This document shows, one piece after another, positions 1 through 8,752 of a DNA stretch of 64,000 nt. A model generated the notes under the pieces. The model had not been told where the DNA came from, ran no database searches, and saw nothing but the letters and a program-made list of their open reading frames with translations. A program made the translations under genes and the position numbers. The first letter of the stretch is position 1. The number at the start of each line of letters is the position of its first letter. Source of the DNA: Nonlabens arenilitoris (GTDB taxonomy: Bacteria; Bacteroidota; Bacteroidia; Flavobacteriales; Flavobacteriaceae); NCBI RefSeq assembly GCF_002954765.1, contig NZ_MTPW01000001.1, forward strand, positions 682,001 through 746,000, written 5' to 3'.

Positions 1-1462
1 AAGGAAGTTTTGAAGTATTGATAACGTTACTATTTAAAATAGAACTTACTGGCTGACCTAAAGCATTATATAAGGTTAATTGCTCAGTTTCAACCTTTCC
101 TTCAACTTTAACTTGATCTCGAAACGGATTAGGAAATACAGATGGCACAATATTATAGTTTACTGAATTAGATAAAGTAAAAGCATCTTTAAATCGCACA
201 AGCATGGTCCTTCTAGTAGTCGCGTCAGTAGCCATACCTACAACGATCACTTTTCCATCATCCTGCAATAAAACTTGTCTATTATAATCTTGATGGGTAC
301 TACGTGGCAGAATGTATCTCCCACTATTACCGAAGCCATTAATTAAAGCACCATCAACTCCTATATTAAGTAGTAATAAATCATAATTATTATTACCTAT
401 AACATCTGCCTGCGCGATAAATGAGCCGTCTGGCAGCTCAACGACACTGTAGGCAAACGTGACTCCATAGTTACTAGAACCATGGTTAAAATACGCTACC
501 CCAGTAGTGTTAAATGTGGTATCTAAAAGACCATTTGCTGTGATTTTATAAAGTGCAAGTTGCGTGTCTATGGAGTTATTACCTGCTGCTCCGGTAATTA
601 ATAATCCACCGTCAGTAGTAAAAATCATGTCTCTGGTTGTGTAATTCTCTAGAGTATCAATTATGATTACTACGCCGTTAGTCCCATAAGAAGTAATCAA
701 TGATCCTTGAAGATCAAATTTCATAACCGTTGCATCATACTCATTTGTAGCAGTATTAAGTATAGTACCGCTTAAAAAAAGTTCATCTTGGTCATTAATT
801 ATCAATTCATAGAAACGAGAATCTGCGGGAACTGGCAGGTCCAAAACTCCGTTAGTACCAAAACTAGTATCTAACACTCCGGTATTATTATATTTAAGCA
901 ACTTGTTAACTACAGCAGCATTTTGAGTGGCTGCTAGAACAAATATTTCTCCAGTGCTGGTAACAGCTACTTCCCATACCTCATCATCATTTGTTCCTAG
1001 ATTAGTTTTTACATGTCCATTTGTCCCAAAGGTTGTGTCCACAGAACCATCAGGCATCAATCGTGATACAAAAACATCCCAATAAGTTCCAAAGAGTGAA
1101 GCATCACTATCTGATGTTCCTGCGATAATAATTTTTCCATCTGACTGCACTTGAATTGCATTTGCATTATCCTTAGAATTTGTATTAATATTTACTAAGA
1201 CTAAACCATTGGTCCCAAACGTAGCATCTCTAGATCCTGTATCTAAATATTTCTCTAAATAATAACTGGTGTTAGAACCTGGATTTCCCGCCACGAGAAC
1301 TTTATTACCTGGCAGCATAGTAGACACGTTTAAAAATGTTCCATTAGTTGCTCCATTTGCATAGCCATTAACACCATAAGTTAGATCAATAGAAATATTT
1401 TGAGCTATCGAACTACTCAAACTTACCAATGTCAACAGAGTTGAAAACCATATTTTTCTCAT
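1..1462 (-). CDS. Delta-60 repeat beta-propeller protein with T9SS sorting domain (3' end outside window)
   Basis: The reverse strand is open from an ATG at 1460-1462 to the left edge of the window, so only the C-terminal end is missing. The first ~20 residues form a signal peptide (Met-Arg-Lys start, hydrophobic core, ending Ile-Ala-Gln). The body repeats a ~55-65 residue unit with the recurring words DTTFGTNG, DTSFGTNG and DGKIIIAG, which is the pattern of the delta-60 (DUF5122) beta-propeller repeat. Near the left edge the translation contains VFPNPF followed by LYNALGQ, the hallmark of a type IX secretion C-terminal sorting domain. It is therefore probably a surface or secreted protein exported by the T9SS whose core genes lie at 34.5-39 kb. 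Ligand and role are unknown. Confidence 0.85.
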   Translation of the reverse strand, partial: MRKIWFSTLLTLVSLSSSIAQNISIDLTYGVNGYANGATNGTFLNVSTMLPGNKVLVAGNPGSNTSYYLEKYLDTGSRDATFGTNGLVLVNINTNSKDNANAIQVQSDGKIIIAGTSDSDASLFGTYWDVFVSRLMPDGSVDTTFGTNGHVKTNLGTNDDEVWEVAVTSTGEIFVLAATQNAAVVNKLLKYNNTGVLDTSFGTNGVLDLPVPADSRFYELIINDQDELFLSGTILNTATNEYDATVMKFDLQGSLITSYGTNGVVIIIDTLENYTTRDMIFTTDGGLLITGAAGNNSIDTQLALYKITANGLLDTTFNTTGVAYFNHGSSNYGVTFAYSVVELPDGSFIAQADVIGNNNYDLLLLNIGVDGALINGFGNSGRYILPRSTHQDYNRQVLLQDDGKVIVVGMATDATTRRTMLVRFKDAFTLSNSVNYNIVPSVFPNPFRDQVKVEGKVETEQLTLYNALGQPVSSILNSNVINTSKLP

Positions 1463-1659
1463 AACTCTAAAGTACTATTTTATAAATGATTATCCTTTAT
1501 CAGTAGATTCATCTTAATTTAAATGTTAAATTTTAAGGATATTGAAAATAAATTTTGTTTTTATTAAGGATACCTAGTTAAACCATGTTAAATAACCAAT
1601 TAACACTGTTAAAGAACTCTATTTTTATAAATAATTAAAATCAACCCAATTAATAATTT

Positions 1660-2613
1660 ATGATATTCCAACAGGAAAACACAGAAGAAATAGCAGCTGC
1701 TGCCGCAAAGGCTGCAAAAGCAGAAGCGAGATCTAACATGACTACAACTGAATTGATTTTAGATCAATTAGAATCATGGTATGAAACTCTTATCACCAAC
1801 TTGCCTAGTATGGCAGTTGCACTAATTGTATTAATAGTAACTTATTTTATATCAAAATGGGTTAGTCGAGGTGTACAAAAACTAATACAGCATAAAGTCA
1901 ATCAAGTATCTGTGCGCAAACTAATAGGTAAAGTCGCTGCAGCCGTAGTAATTGTAGGTGGTTTATTTATTGCACTAAATGTTCTTGATTTAAATGAAAC
2001 GGTACAAGCCATAATTGCTGGTGCTGGTGTATCAGGTCTTGTCATAGGTCTTGCTTTACAAGGTACTTTATCTAATACGTTAAGCGGTGTACACTTAAGT
2101 TTTAGGAAAATGGTAAGCGTTGGCGATTGGGTAGAAACCAATGGCTATGAAGGTGAAATTATTTCTATAGATTTAAATAAGTTCATTATGCGTGAAGCAG
2201 ATAATAATACTGTGATTATACCTAACAAATTAATCATGGAAAACCCTATGAAAAACTACGGTCTAACTAAAACCATGAGAGTTATTGTGCACTGTGGTGT
2301 AGGCTATGAAAGTGATCTAGATCACGTAAGGGAAGTAGCTAAACAAGCGATTCTTGACAATTTTGACCAAATCAAATCTAAAGACGACGTAGAGTTCTAT
2401 TATAGAGAATTTGGCGATAGCAGCATTAATTTCATGTTGAGGTTCTATTATGATATAGAAAATGGATTACAAAAGTTAATCAATACTAGTGAAGCTATTA
2501 TTGTAATCAAAAAAGCATTTGACAGAGAAGGAATTAACATCCCATTCCCGATAAGAACACTACAGTTTGACAATCAATTACAAATGCAAAATGTTCCAGA
2601 GCAACAAAGTTAG
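1660..2613 (+). CDS. MscS-family small-conductance mechanosensitive channel
   Basis: The 317-residue protein has the MscS layout: an Ala-rich hydrophilic N-terminus (1-30), TM helices at about 50-68 and 91-110, and a pore-lining Gly/Ala-rich helix at about 115-142 (words AGAGVSGLVIGLALQG). A beta-domain follows, with VGDWVE at about 154-159 and DNNTVIIPN near 181-189, then an alpha/beta C-terminal domain. Such channels open under membrane tension and release solutes during hypo-osmotic shock in the inner membrane. The first ATG (1660) gives an unusually charged leader. A second ATG at 1738 would also give a complete channel, so the exact start is uncertain. A hairpin terminator follows directly. 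Confidence 0.92.
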   Translation: MIFQQENTEEIAAAAAKAAKAEARSNMTTTELILDQLESWYETLITNLPSMAVALIVLIVTYFISKWVSRGVQKLIQHKVNQVSVRKLIGKVAAAVVIVGGLFIALNVLDLNETVQAIIAGAGVSGLVIGLALQGTLSNTLSGVHLSFRKMVSVGDWVETNGYEGEIISIDLNKFIMREADNNTVIIPNKLIMENPMKNYGLTKTMRVIVHCGVGYESDLDHVREVAKQAILDNFDQIKSKDDVEFYYREFGDSSINFMLRFYYDIENGLQKLINTSEAIIVIKKAFDREGINIPFPIRTLQFDNQLQMQNVPEQQS

Positions 2614-2638
2614 AGTAGTTTAGATTTATAGATTGAGA

Positions 2639-2672
2639 ATCCCTAGATCATTAATGATTTAGGGATTTTTTA
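2639..2672 (+). terminator. Rho-independent terminator after the MscS gene
   Basis: Inverted repeat AATCCCTA...TAGGGATT (arms 2639-2653 and 2654-2668 with one G-T pair), followed by a T run. It overlaps the 3' end of the convergent gene fragment at 2651. Confidence 0.75.
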
Positions 2673-2872
2673 TTGGTATTATCCCAGGCTTTATACAGTA
2701 GGATGATGAGCATAATCTCAAAAGCTAATGTTGCTAGAATGCCTAATGGAAAAAAAATAATCATACAAAAAGACACTCCGCCTATAATCCCTACAATTCC
2801 GGTCCATTTTGCAAGTTCTCCTAATTGATCTCTATGAGTAAAAAATCCTAAAGCAAGAAATAAGTAAATCAA
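2651..2872 (-). pseudogene. Displaced C-terminal part of the XRE/membrane protein (one-base frameshift)
   Basis: The 73-residue reading frame has no ATG. Its first available start is a TTG at 2870-2872 that overlaps the stop codon of the upstream HTH gene. It encodes two or three hydrophobic segments and a charged tail. Read upstream in its own frame, the sequence passes into the HTH gene at a run of eight T (reverse strand; A at 2878-2885). A ninth T, or a -1 slip on U UUU UUU, would join the two frames into one ~269-residue protein with the junction SLFFYGLIYLF. I read it as the C-terminal membrane part of that protein rather than a separate gene. Real mutation, sequencing error and programmed slippage cannot be told apart here. 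Confidence 0.65.
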
Positions 2873-3459
2873 ACCATAAAAAAAAGAGAAGAGTAAGATA
2901 GCACCATACCTATTCCTTCATTTTCATCCAGCAAATTTGAATAAAACAAGAAGTCAATTATATAAAATATTGCAAGTAAGGCTATAGCGCCATACGATGC
3001 ATTTTTAATTAATGTGCCTTTATTAAGCAGACCATAGTGCGCAATAGCTATTAGTAAAACAGTTAACGTTAGATATTCAATAATTATACTTACCCCATAA
3101 ATACTAGGTGGCATAAGCTCAGTATTAAAAGCTTCGTTTATACTCACTAATACATTTAATGTTCCTAATATTAAATAGATAATACCAGCAATCATTCCCC
3201 AACCTAGTAAAGACTTATTATAATTAATGGCTGGCAAAACATCGGGTTGTTTTTCTGAAGTTTTAAAAACCTCATCAATGGATTTACCTAAAGCTTCAAG
3301 AATATTTTTAACTGTGTAACTTCTAGGAGTTACATCTCCATTCTCAATGCGTTGTATGGTGCGTACATTTATGTTACACAGCTCAACAAGCTCTTCTTGA
3401 GTAAGTCCTTTTTCCTTTCTTAATTGTGCAATGTAGTTTCCTAATTCTGGCTGATTCAT
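2869..3459 (-). CDS. XRE-family HTH regulator fused to membrane helices (truncated by frameshift)
   Basis: Residues 8-62 form an XRE/Cro-type helix-turn-helix (words IAQLRKEKGLTQEELVE and TIQRIENG). After a short linker come about four hydrophobic segments between residue 83 and the end, so the DNA-binding domain is tethered to the inner membrane. The architecture is common in Flavobacteriia, where target genes are generally unknown. The frame ends abruptly as FFMV-stop inside a hydrophobic segment, directly after an eight-T run. The missing C-terminal helices continue in the -1 frame (2651-2872). It is monocistronic and convergent with the MscS gene. Confidence 0.75.
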   Translation of the reverse strand: MNQPELGNYIAQLRKEKGLTQEELVELCNINVRTIQRIENGDVTPRSYTVKNILEALGKSIDEVFKTSEKQPDVLPAINYNKSLLGWGMIAGIIYLILGTLNVLVSINEAFNTELMPPSIYGVSIIIEYLTLTVLLIAIAHYGLLNKGTLIKNASYGAIALLAIFYIIDFLFYSNLLDENEGIGMVLSYSSLFFMV

Positions 3460-3584
3460 AACAAATAGTTTTTAAATTCTTGCCGCAATAATACTGGAGA
3501 CAATGGGCTAGGTCAAAATTTTTTAAGCTACTTAAACCCGACATTTACACGGCAAAGCCTTGAATAGCCTATAAAACAAGTAAA

Positions 3585-4064
3585 TCAATCGTTTGATTGT
3601 CTCGTAGAATGCATTAACTCTAATTTCCAAACAGAATCTTTTTTAACAGCTACAACACTTTCTAACCAGCTACTTTTAAAACTAACGGTATCTAATTTGA
3701 ACGTACCGTAATTGTGATATGCTAGCCATAATTTATCGCCGTTACGTTTTGCCGCAATTCTTTCAAAGTTGTTGATTCGTTCAAATTGGAGCTCTCTTTT
3801 CTTAGCATTTTTACACCAGTTTGCAATAGTGTCATTATTCCATACTTCACCATGTTCTAATAGCAAGAAATCATCTGTTTGATACCTAGTTATTGCAGTC
3901 TCATCATGACCTGACCAGACCTCATCAAATAAGTCTTGAACCACTTTCTCTACAGCTATTGTCGCTTCCTCATCAGTTTCTTGAAGTTTTTCGGTTGTTG
4001 CGGTCGAGCAAGCATACACGATTACTATTAAGAAAAATAGTGTCGTTAGTTTAATAATTTTCAT
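3585..4064 (-). CDS. Lipoprotein with SnoaL/DUF4440-like (NTF2-fold) domain
   Basis: The likely start is the ATG at 4064 (159 residues), not the longer in-frame extension to 4124. Only from 4064 does the protein begin with a proper lipoprotein signal peptide (Met-Lys-Ile-Ile, hydrophobic core, Cys at about 19 after VYA). The rest resembles the cone-shaped NTF2 fold of DUF4440/SnoaL-like proteins: an N-terminal helix (VEKVVQDLFDEVW), a second helix, then strands with alternating Trp/Tyr, ending in a VWKLELMHSTR strand. Such domains bind small molecules or are enzymatic, but no catalytic residues can be assigned. The upstream extension overlaps a degraded copy of the dispersed palindrome. Confidence 0.7.
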   Translation of the reverse strand: MKIIKLTTLFFLIVIVYACSTATTEKLQETDEEATIAVEKVVQDLFDEVWSGHDETAITRYQTDDFLLLEHGEVWNNDTIANWCKNAKKRELQFERINNFERIAAKRNGDKLWLAYHNYGTFKLDTVSFKSSWLESVVAVKKDSVWKLELMHSTRQSND

Positions 4065-4092
4065 AAGTATAGATTTTGAGTTAAAGTTAATA

Positions 4093-4108
4093 CGCTTTTG
4101 CGGAAGCG
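4093..4108. repeat. Degraded copy of the GCTTTCGCGAAAGC palindrome
   Basis: Reads CGCTTTTGCGGAAGCG, two substitutions from the consensus core. It sits in the divergent intergenic region between the NTF2-like lipoprotein gene and the thioredoxin-like gene. Confidence 0.7.
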
Positions 4109-4209
4109 TAAACAAATAAAACACAAGTATTTAAAAATCACAGTAATGTTATATAAACGTGACACCTTTAATACAAATGAATTCTAATTTTAATCTAAAT
4201 AAAAAGGTT

Positions 4210-5184
4210 ATGAAAAATACTGTAAATACAATTATAGCTATAAGCTTAGCACTATACTCAATAATTTCAAGCGCACAAAGAACAGACCCAAAAAGTCAAG
4301 ATAAAGAATTAGGCGCTGTAAGCTGGTATAGAGACTATTCAACCGCATTAAAACTATCTAAAGAACATAATAAACCAGTTCTTATTTTATTTCAAGAAGT
4401 TCCTGGATGCGCTACCTGTCGTAACTATGGTCACAATGTATTGAGTAACCCATTGATGACTGAGGTTATTCAAAATGAATTTATTCCCTTAGCAATTTTT
4501 AATAATAAAGGTGGTAAGGATAAAGATGTATTAAAGATCTATAAAGAACCTGCATGGAATAATCCCGTGGTACGTATTGTAGACTATGATGGTGTAGATA
4601 TCGTAGATCGTGTGGGAAATGATTACAGTGCCCAAGGTTTATATCGCGCAATGGAAAATGCTTTAAAAGTTAGCAAAATAGAGATCCCGCAATACATGAT
4701 GATTTTAGCAAAGGAGCTTTATGGTAATATCAATTCTAGGAATAAAGAAACCTACTACAGCATGTACTGTTTCTGGAGTGGTGAGAAGCTATTAGGTACT
4801 CAACCTGGTATATTAAATACTGAAGCAGGATTTATGAATGGTTATGAGGTAGTAAAAGTAACCTATGACAGCACTGCATTAAACATTAATGATTTAAACA
4901 GTTATGCAAATAGTCAAGAAATGCGTCCTATTAAAAAGGATCAATCTTATAGAATCAGTTCTAAAGATGAAGATTATTATTTAAAACATAGCAACTACCA
5001 GTATTTACCTTTATCTCCTCTACAGCGCACATTAATAAATAGTGCTTTAGGAAATAGGAATGATGCACAACAATATTTAAGTCCACAACAAATGAAATGG
5101 TATGCACAATCTGGTAAAACTGATAAAATTCTGTATTTATCACCCTTTGGACAAGCTTGGAAAGAAAGGATGTATAGTTCTTAA
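4210..5184 (+). CDS. Secreted thioredoxin-fold protein (VPGUxxT-like) fused to an MsrA-like domain
   Basis: The ATG at 4210 starts a signal peptide (about 23 residues, ending SSAQ), preferred over a GTG at 4159 that would bury it. The 324-residue product has an N-terminal thioredoxin-like domain with the active-site stretch VPGCATC at about residues 64-70. This is the Cys version of the VPGUxxT motif found in thioredoxin-like (seleno)proteins. The C-terminal half carries CFWSGE at about 187-192, then AGFMNG and YEVVKVTYDS. This matches the GCFW...GY...EVVxVxYD pattern of peptide-methionine sulfoxide reductase A, though shortened. The combination suggests envelope oxidative repair or disulphide chemistry. 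Family identity of the N-terminal half is recognised from the motif only. The C-terminal half may be a degenerate MsrA. Confidence 0.75.
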   Translation: MKNTVNTIIAISLALYSIISSAQRTDPKSQDKELGAVSWYRDYSTALKLSKEHNKPVLILFQEVPGCATCRNYGHNVLSNPLMTEVIQNEFIPLAIFNNKGGKDKDVLKIYKEPAWNNPVVRIVDYDGVDIVDRVGNDYSAQGLYRAMENALKVSKIEIPQYMMILAKELYGNINSRNKETYYSMYCFWSGEKLLGTQPGILNTEAGFMNGYEVVKVTYDSTALNINDLNSYANSQEMRPIKKDQSYRISSKDEDYYLKHSNYQYLPLSPLQRTLINSALGNRNDAQQYLSPQQMKWYAQSGKTDKILYLSPFGQAWKERMYSS

Positions 5185-5225
5185 TTTAAGTTAACTAGAG
5201 ACTTTCCCTTAAAAAAACTAATACT

Positions 5226-5263
5226 AAAACACCTAACAAAATGGTGAATTTACTAGGTGTTTT
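5226..5263. terminator. Hairpin between convergent genes
   Basis: Arms AAAACACCTA (5226-5235) and TAGGTGTTTT (5254-5263) around an 18-base loop, with A and T runs on the outer sides. It can serve both converging genes. Confidence 0.6.
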
Positions 5264-5283
5264 TCATGTTTATATTGATTTAA

Positions 5284-5733
5284 TTACAGTACATCTGGTA
5301 AGGCCTCTATCCTACCATAAAATGTTGCTGGTCTAACCTTATCATACATATCTACATAAGAAGCATCTGATTCAATAACTTCTTTTAAATTTGGTAATTC
5401 AGCACTTAATTTAGCAACAAACTCTGTTGAATCACTACTTTGATTTGCCGTTCTTCTAATCAGTTTTAAGTACTCTACTTCTGTTAGTGCTAGACGATAT
5501 TTATCACTCATAAATACCAAGCTATCTTGTCCATTTCTAGCGGCACGAAGTGCTTTACTAAACTTAAATCGATCACTGTTACTTATTTCACTATTTAGCA
5601 GTATAAAATCATTCAACTCTGCTTTTGCTGAACCTAAATAAATTTCATCTAACTGATCTTTAAAAACTTGTGCATTACTTTGAATTGATAAAAGAAAAAC
5701 TAGGGCTGCTGTTATATTTATATATGTTTTCAT
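5284..5733 (-). CDS. Hypothetical secreted protein
   Basis: I do not recognise this 149-residue protein. It has a clear signal peptide (Met-Lys-Thr-Tyr start, hydrophobic core, ending SNAQ at about 21-22), then a mostly helical, charged body with no cysteines after the signal. The words KFSKALRAARNGQDSLVFMSDKY and the C-terminal RPATFYGRIEALPDVL are the most distinctive parts. It lies between a convergent terminator and the acs gene and appears monocistronic. A periplasmic or outer-membrane-associated location is inferred from the signal peptide only. Confidence 0.6.
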   Translation of the reverse strand: MKTYINITAALVFLLSIQSNAQVFKDQLDEIYLGSAKAELNDFILLNSEISNSDRFKFSKALRAARNGQDSLVFMSDKYRLALTEVEYLKLIRRTANQSSDSTEFVAKLSAELPNLKEVIESDASYVDMYDKVRPATFYGRIEALPDVL

Positions 5734-5836
5734 GATTATGAATTTTACTTATTATTATAGTGCAAATTTAAAACCTATAGATAGTAAAACATGTGAACAT
5801 CTTTCACCTAAAATGATAGATTATTCCCAATAAATA

Positions 5837-5870
5837 ACCGCATAAATAACATTTCTGTTTTTTATGCGGT
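5837..5870 (-). terminator. Terminator-like hairpin downstream of acs
   Basis: Arms ACCGCATAAA (5837-5846) and TTTATGCGGT (5861-5870) separated by 14 bases. The T run on the exit side is weak, so termination is only probable. Confidence 0.4.
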
Positions 5871-5884
5871 GATATAGTTAGATA

Positions 5885-5900
5885 CGCTTTCGCGAAAGCG
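5885..5900. repeat. Dispersed palindrome copy (intergenic)
   Basis: Perfect CGCTTTCGCGAAAGCG, between the stop of acs (5922) and the start of the secreted hypothetical gene (5733). Confidence 0.95.
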
Positions 5901-5921
5901 ATATCTAATAGATTTTAGTAT

Positions 5922-7832
5922 TTACACAATAGCTTCCTCCATAATATCTTCAACGACTTCTGGATTAAGAAGTGTGCTTATATCGCCTAAATTAGAGGTG
6001 TCTTTACAGGCAATTTTTCTCAAAATGCGACGCATAATTTTACCACTACGAGTTTTAGGCAACCCATTTGTAAATTGAATTTTATCCAGCTTTGCGATGG
6101 CACCAATACGATCTGCAATGAGTTGGTTGATTTCTTTACGCAGGTTATCATGATCTCTACCTTCACCGGTTTCTTTTAATGTGATGTAACCATATAACGC
6201 GTTTCCTTTAATATCATGTGGGAAACCTACTATAGCACTTTCTGCAACAGCTGGATGCTCATTTATCGCATCTTCTATAGGCGCTGTTCCTAAGTTATGA
6301 CCACTAATGATGATCACGTCATCTACACGACCTGTGATTCTATAATATCCCACAGCGTCTCTTAAAGCGCCATCACCTGTAAAATACATGTTTTCAAAAC
6401 TATTGAAATAGGTGTTTTTATATCTTTCATGATCACCATAAATAGAACGCGCCATGGATGGCCATGGATACTTAATAGTCAATCTTCCTTCAACTTGATT
6501 ACCTCTTAATTCTTTACCTTTTTCATCCATTAATGCTAGTTGAATACCTGGTAACGGTAAAGTTGCATAAGTAGGTATGGTAGGTGTAGAGTATGGTATA
6601 GGCGAGATCATGATTCCACCAGTCTCTGTTTGAAACCACGTGTCTGCTATAGGGCTATTTTTCTTACCTACATGGTCGTTATACCAGTGCCACGCTTCTT
6701 CATTAATAGGTTCGCCCACGGTACCTAGAACTTTTAAAGAGCTTAAATCATGATTTTCTACAAAGCTTATATTTTCTTTAGCGAGCGCTCTAATTGCGGT
6801 AGGCGCTGTATAAAACTGTGTGACTTTGTGTTTTTCTACTATTTCCCAGAATCTACCATAGTCAGGATATGACGGCACGCCTTCAAACATGACAGATGTG
6901 GCACCATTTGCTAGCGGTCCGTACACAATATAACTATGACCAGTGATCCAGCCTATGTCTGCAGTACACCAGTAGATGTCATTTTCTCGATATTGAAATA
7001 CATTTTTAAAAGTATATGCTGTATAAACCATGTAACCTGCCGTGGTATGCACCATTCCCTTAGGCTTTCCCGTTGATCCAGATGTATATAAAATAAATAA
7101 AGGGTCTTCTGCATCCATAACGGTGGCCTTGCAGGTAGGACTTGCTTCATCTAATAAAGGTTGTAACCATATGTCACGTCCTTCTTTCATCACTACATCA
7201 CTATTGATTCGATTAACAACAAATGATTTTTTGATACCTGGACAGGTTTCTAAAGCTTGATCTACAATACTTTTAAGGTCTATTGTTTTTTTACCTCTAT
7301 AACTACCATCACTACATATAATAGTTTCACAATCACAATCATTAATACGTGTCGCTAGTGCCGTTGAACTAAATCCTGCAAATACTACTGTGTGTACGGC
7401 ACCTATCCTTGCACAGGCCAGTATAGATACAGCAAGCTCTGGTATCATAGGTAAATAAATACAGACACGATCTCCTTTTTCTATTCCTTGCGATTTTAAA
7501 ACATTAGCAAATCTAGAAACACGTTCATGCAATTCTCGGTAAGTAATGTGTTGAGCTTCCTCATCTGGATTATTCGGTTCAAATAGAATAGCTGTCTTAT
7601 CTGCTCTAGTAGCAAGATGTCTATCGAGACAGTTCTCTGTAATATTGAGTTTTGCTCCTTCAAACCACTTCACTTCAGGTTTTGAAAAATCCCAGCTTAA
7701 TACTTTATCCCATTTCTTGCGCCATAGGAAATGTTCTTCGGCTATTTCTTCCCAGAAACTTTCTGGATTGCGCACTGATTTTCTATAGACTTGCCAGTAT
7801 TCTTCGAGGTGTTTTATGTGATAATTACTCAT
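5922..7832 (-). CDS. acs: Acetyl-CoA synthetase (acetate--CoA ligase)
   Basis: At 636 residues it has the normal length for the family. It activates acetate to acetyl-AMP and then acetyl-CoA in the cytoplasm, feeding acetate into central metabolism. Visible motifs are the P-loop-like YTSGSTGKPKG (about residue 250), the TWFQTETGG region, YFTGDGA, and SGHNLGTAPIEDAI. Near residue 600 is TRSGKIMRR, whose lysine is the known acetylation-sensitive catalytic residue of AMP-forming ligases. The N-terminus (YWQVYRKSVRNPESFWEEIAEEHF) is the ACAS_N region. The gene is monocistronic and divergent from the outer-membrane barrel gene at 7931. Confidence 0.97.
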   Translation of the reverse strand: MSNYHIKHLEEYWQVYRKSVRNPESFWEEIAEEHFLWRKKWDKVLSWDFSKPEVKWFEGAKLNITENCLDRHLATRADKTAILFEPNNPDEEAQHITYRELHERVSRFANVLKSQGIEKGDRVCIYLPMIPELAVSILACARIGAVHTVVFAGFSSTALATRINDCDCETIICSDGSYRGKKTIDLKSIVDQALETCPGIKKSFVVNRINSDVVMKEGRDIWLQPLLDEASPTCKATVMDAEDPLFILYTSGSTGKPKGMVHTTAGYMVYTAYTFKNVFQYRENDIYWCTADIGWITGHSYIVYGPLANGATSVMFEGVPSYPDYGRFWEIVEKHKVTQFYTAPTAIRALAKENISFVENHDLSSLKVLGTVGEPINEEAWHWYNDHVGKKNSPIADTWFQTETGGIMISPIPYSTPTIPTYATLPLPGIQLALMDEKGKELRGNQVEGRLTIKYPWPSMARSIYGDHERYKNTYFNSFENMYFTGDGALRDAVGYYRITGRVDDVIIISGHNLGTAPIEDAINEHPAVAESAIVGFPHDIKGNALYGYITLKETGEGRDHDNLRKEINQLIADRIGAIAKLDKIQFTNGLPKTRSGKIMRRILRKIACKDTSNLGDISTLLNPEVVEDIMEEAIV

Positions 7833-7901
7833 TTTAAAATAGCTTTAGACATTATAAAAATAATCTATTAGTCAGTAAAACTGATTGCAAATGGATAGTT
7901 G

Positions 7902-7909
7902 TAAATTTG
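7902..7909 (+). promoter_or_regulatory. Probable -7 element TAAATTTG for the barrel gene
   Basis: Matches the Bacteroidota TAnnTTTG consensus 22 bases before the TTG start at 7931. No good -33 TTTG is seen at the usual spacing, so this is a moderate call. Confidence 0.4.
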
Positions 7910-7930
7910 CAGACTTTATAAATTACTATA

Positions 7931-8752
7931 TTGAAATATCTTTTCTTAATATTTATAGCCTTTTTAGGATTTAACAGTGTTGCACAGCAAGAAAACGCCG
8001 CTCAATCCACAAGTCGCAAAGGAGACTTTTATGTTTATTGGGGTTGGAACTTATCTGCATATAGTAAATCAGATATTACATTTTCAGGCGACAACTATGA
8101 TTTTACTCTTGAAGATGTAGTTGCTTATGATCGTCAATCTGATTTTGACCCTAAAAAATATCTGAATCCTGGTAGCATTACCATACCACAATACAATTTT
8201 AGAATAGGATATTTTATAAACGACAAGTATAACATCTCTATAGGAGCAGATCATATGAAGTATGCTATGCTAAGAGATCAAACCGTGCGTATTAATGGTC
8301 GCATAGACGATACCTCTACCCTATATAACGGCGTTTATGATTATGAGGAAATATCGCTAGATCGCTCGTTTTTACAGTTTGAACATACTGATGGGCTTAA
8401 CTATGTTAATATAGGATTGCGTCGCATGGACCATTTGTGGGATTATAAATTCTTTAGTCTTCAAGCGGTCACTGGTCTTGAAGGAGGAATCATTATTCCT
8501 AAAACAAATACTAAATTATTAGGTCGCCAGCGTTATGATGAGTTTCACGTATCTGGATATGGCTTAAGTGCCGTGCTAGGTCTTAATTTTGAGTTTTTTG
8601 AGCACTTCTTTGTTCAAACAGAATTAAAAGGTGGTTATATCAACATGAATGATATTAGAACTACTGCTGACACTTCAGATTCTGCGAGTCAGAGTTTTCT
8701 ATTCCGTCAAGTGAATATGGTGTTTGGCGCGCGTTTTAAGTTGTGGGATTAG
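7931..8752 (+). CDS. Outer-membrane beta-barrel-like protein
   Basis: The 273-residue protein starts at a TTG (7931). No upstream ATG is in frame, and this start gives a clean signal peptide (Met-Lys-Tyr-Leu-Phe, ending SVAQ at about 19). The mature part alternates polar and aromatic residues in short strands (FYVYWGWNLSAYS, YNFRIGYFINDKYNISIGADHMKY, LNYVNIGLRRMD) and ends MVFGARFKLWD with an amphipathic aromatic terminal strand, as in small outer-membrane barrels. Its last 17 bases overlap the 3' end of the convergent CHAT gene. Substrate and function are unknown. Confidence 0.7.
   Translation: MKYLFLIFIAFLGFNSVAQQENAAQSTSRKGDFYVYWGWNLSAYSKSDITFSGDNYDFTLEDVVAYDRQSDFDPKKYLNPGSITIPQYNFRIGYFINDKYNISIGADHMKYAMLRDQTVRINGRIDDTSTLYNGVYDYEEISLDRSFLQFEHTDGLNYVNIGLRRMDHLWDYKFFSLQAVTGLEGGIIIPKTNTKLLGRQRYDEFHVSGYGLSAVLGLNFEFFEHFFVQTELKGGYINMNDIRTTADTSDSASQSFLFRQVNMVFGARFKLWD

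Noticed and set aside
4065..4124. N-terminal extension of the NTF2-like lipoprotein to 4124
   Set aside because: It would place 20 polar residues before a perfect lipoprotein signal and run through a degraded palindrome; the ATG at 4064 is far better.
5922..7832. acs as propionyl-CoA synthetase or another AMP-forming ligase
   Set aside because: Length, ACAS_N region and the order of motifs fit acetyl-CoA synthetase best, although acyl preference cannot be strictly proven from sequence.
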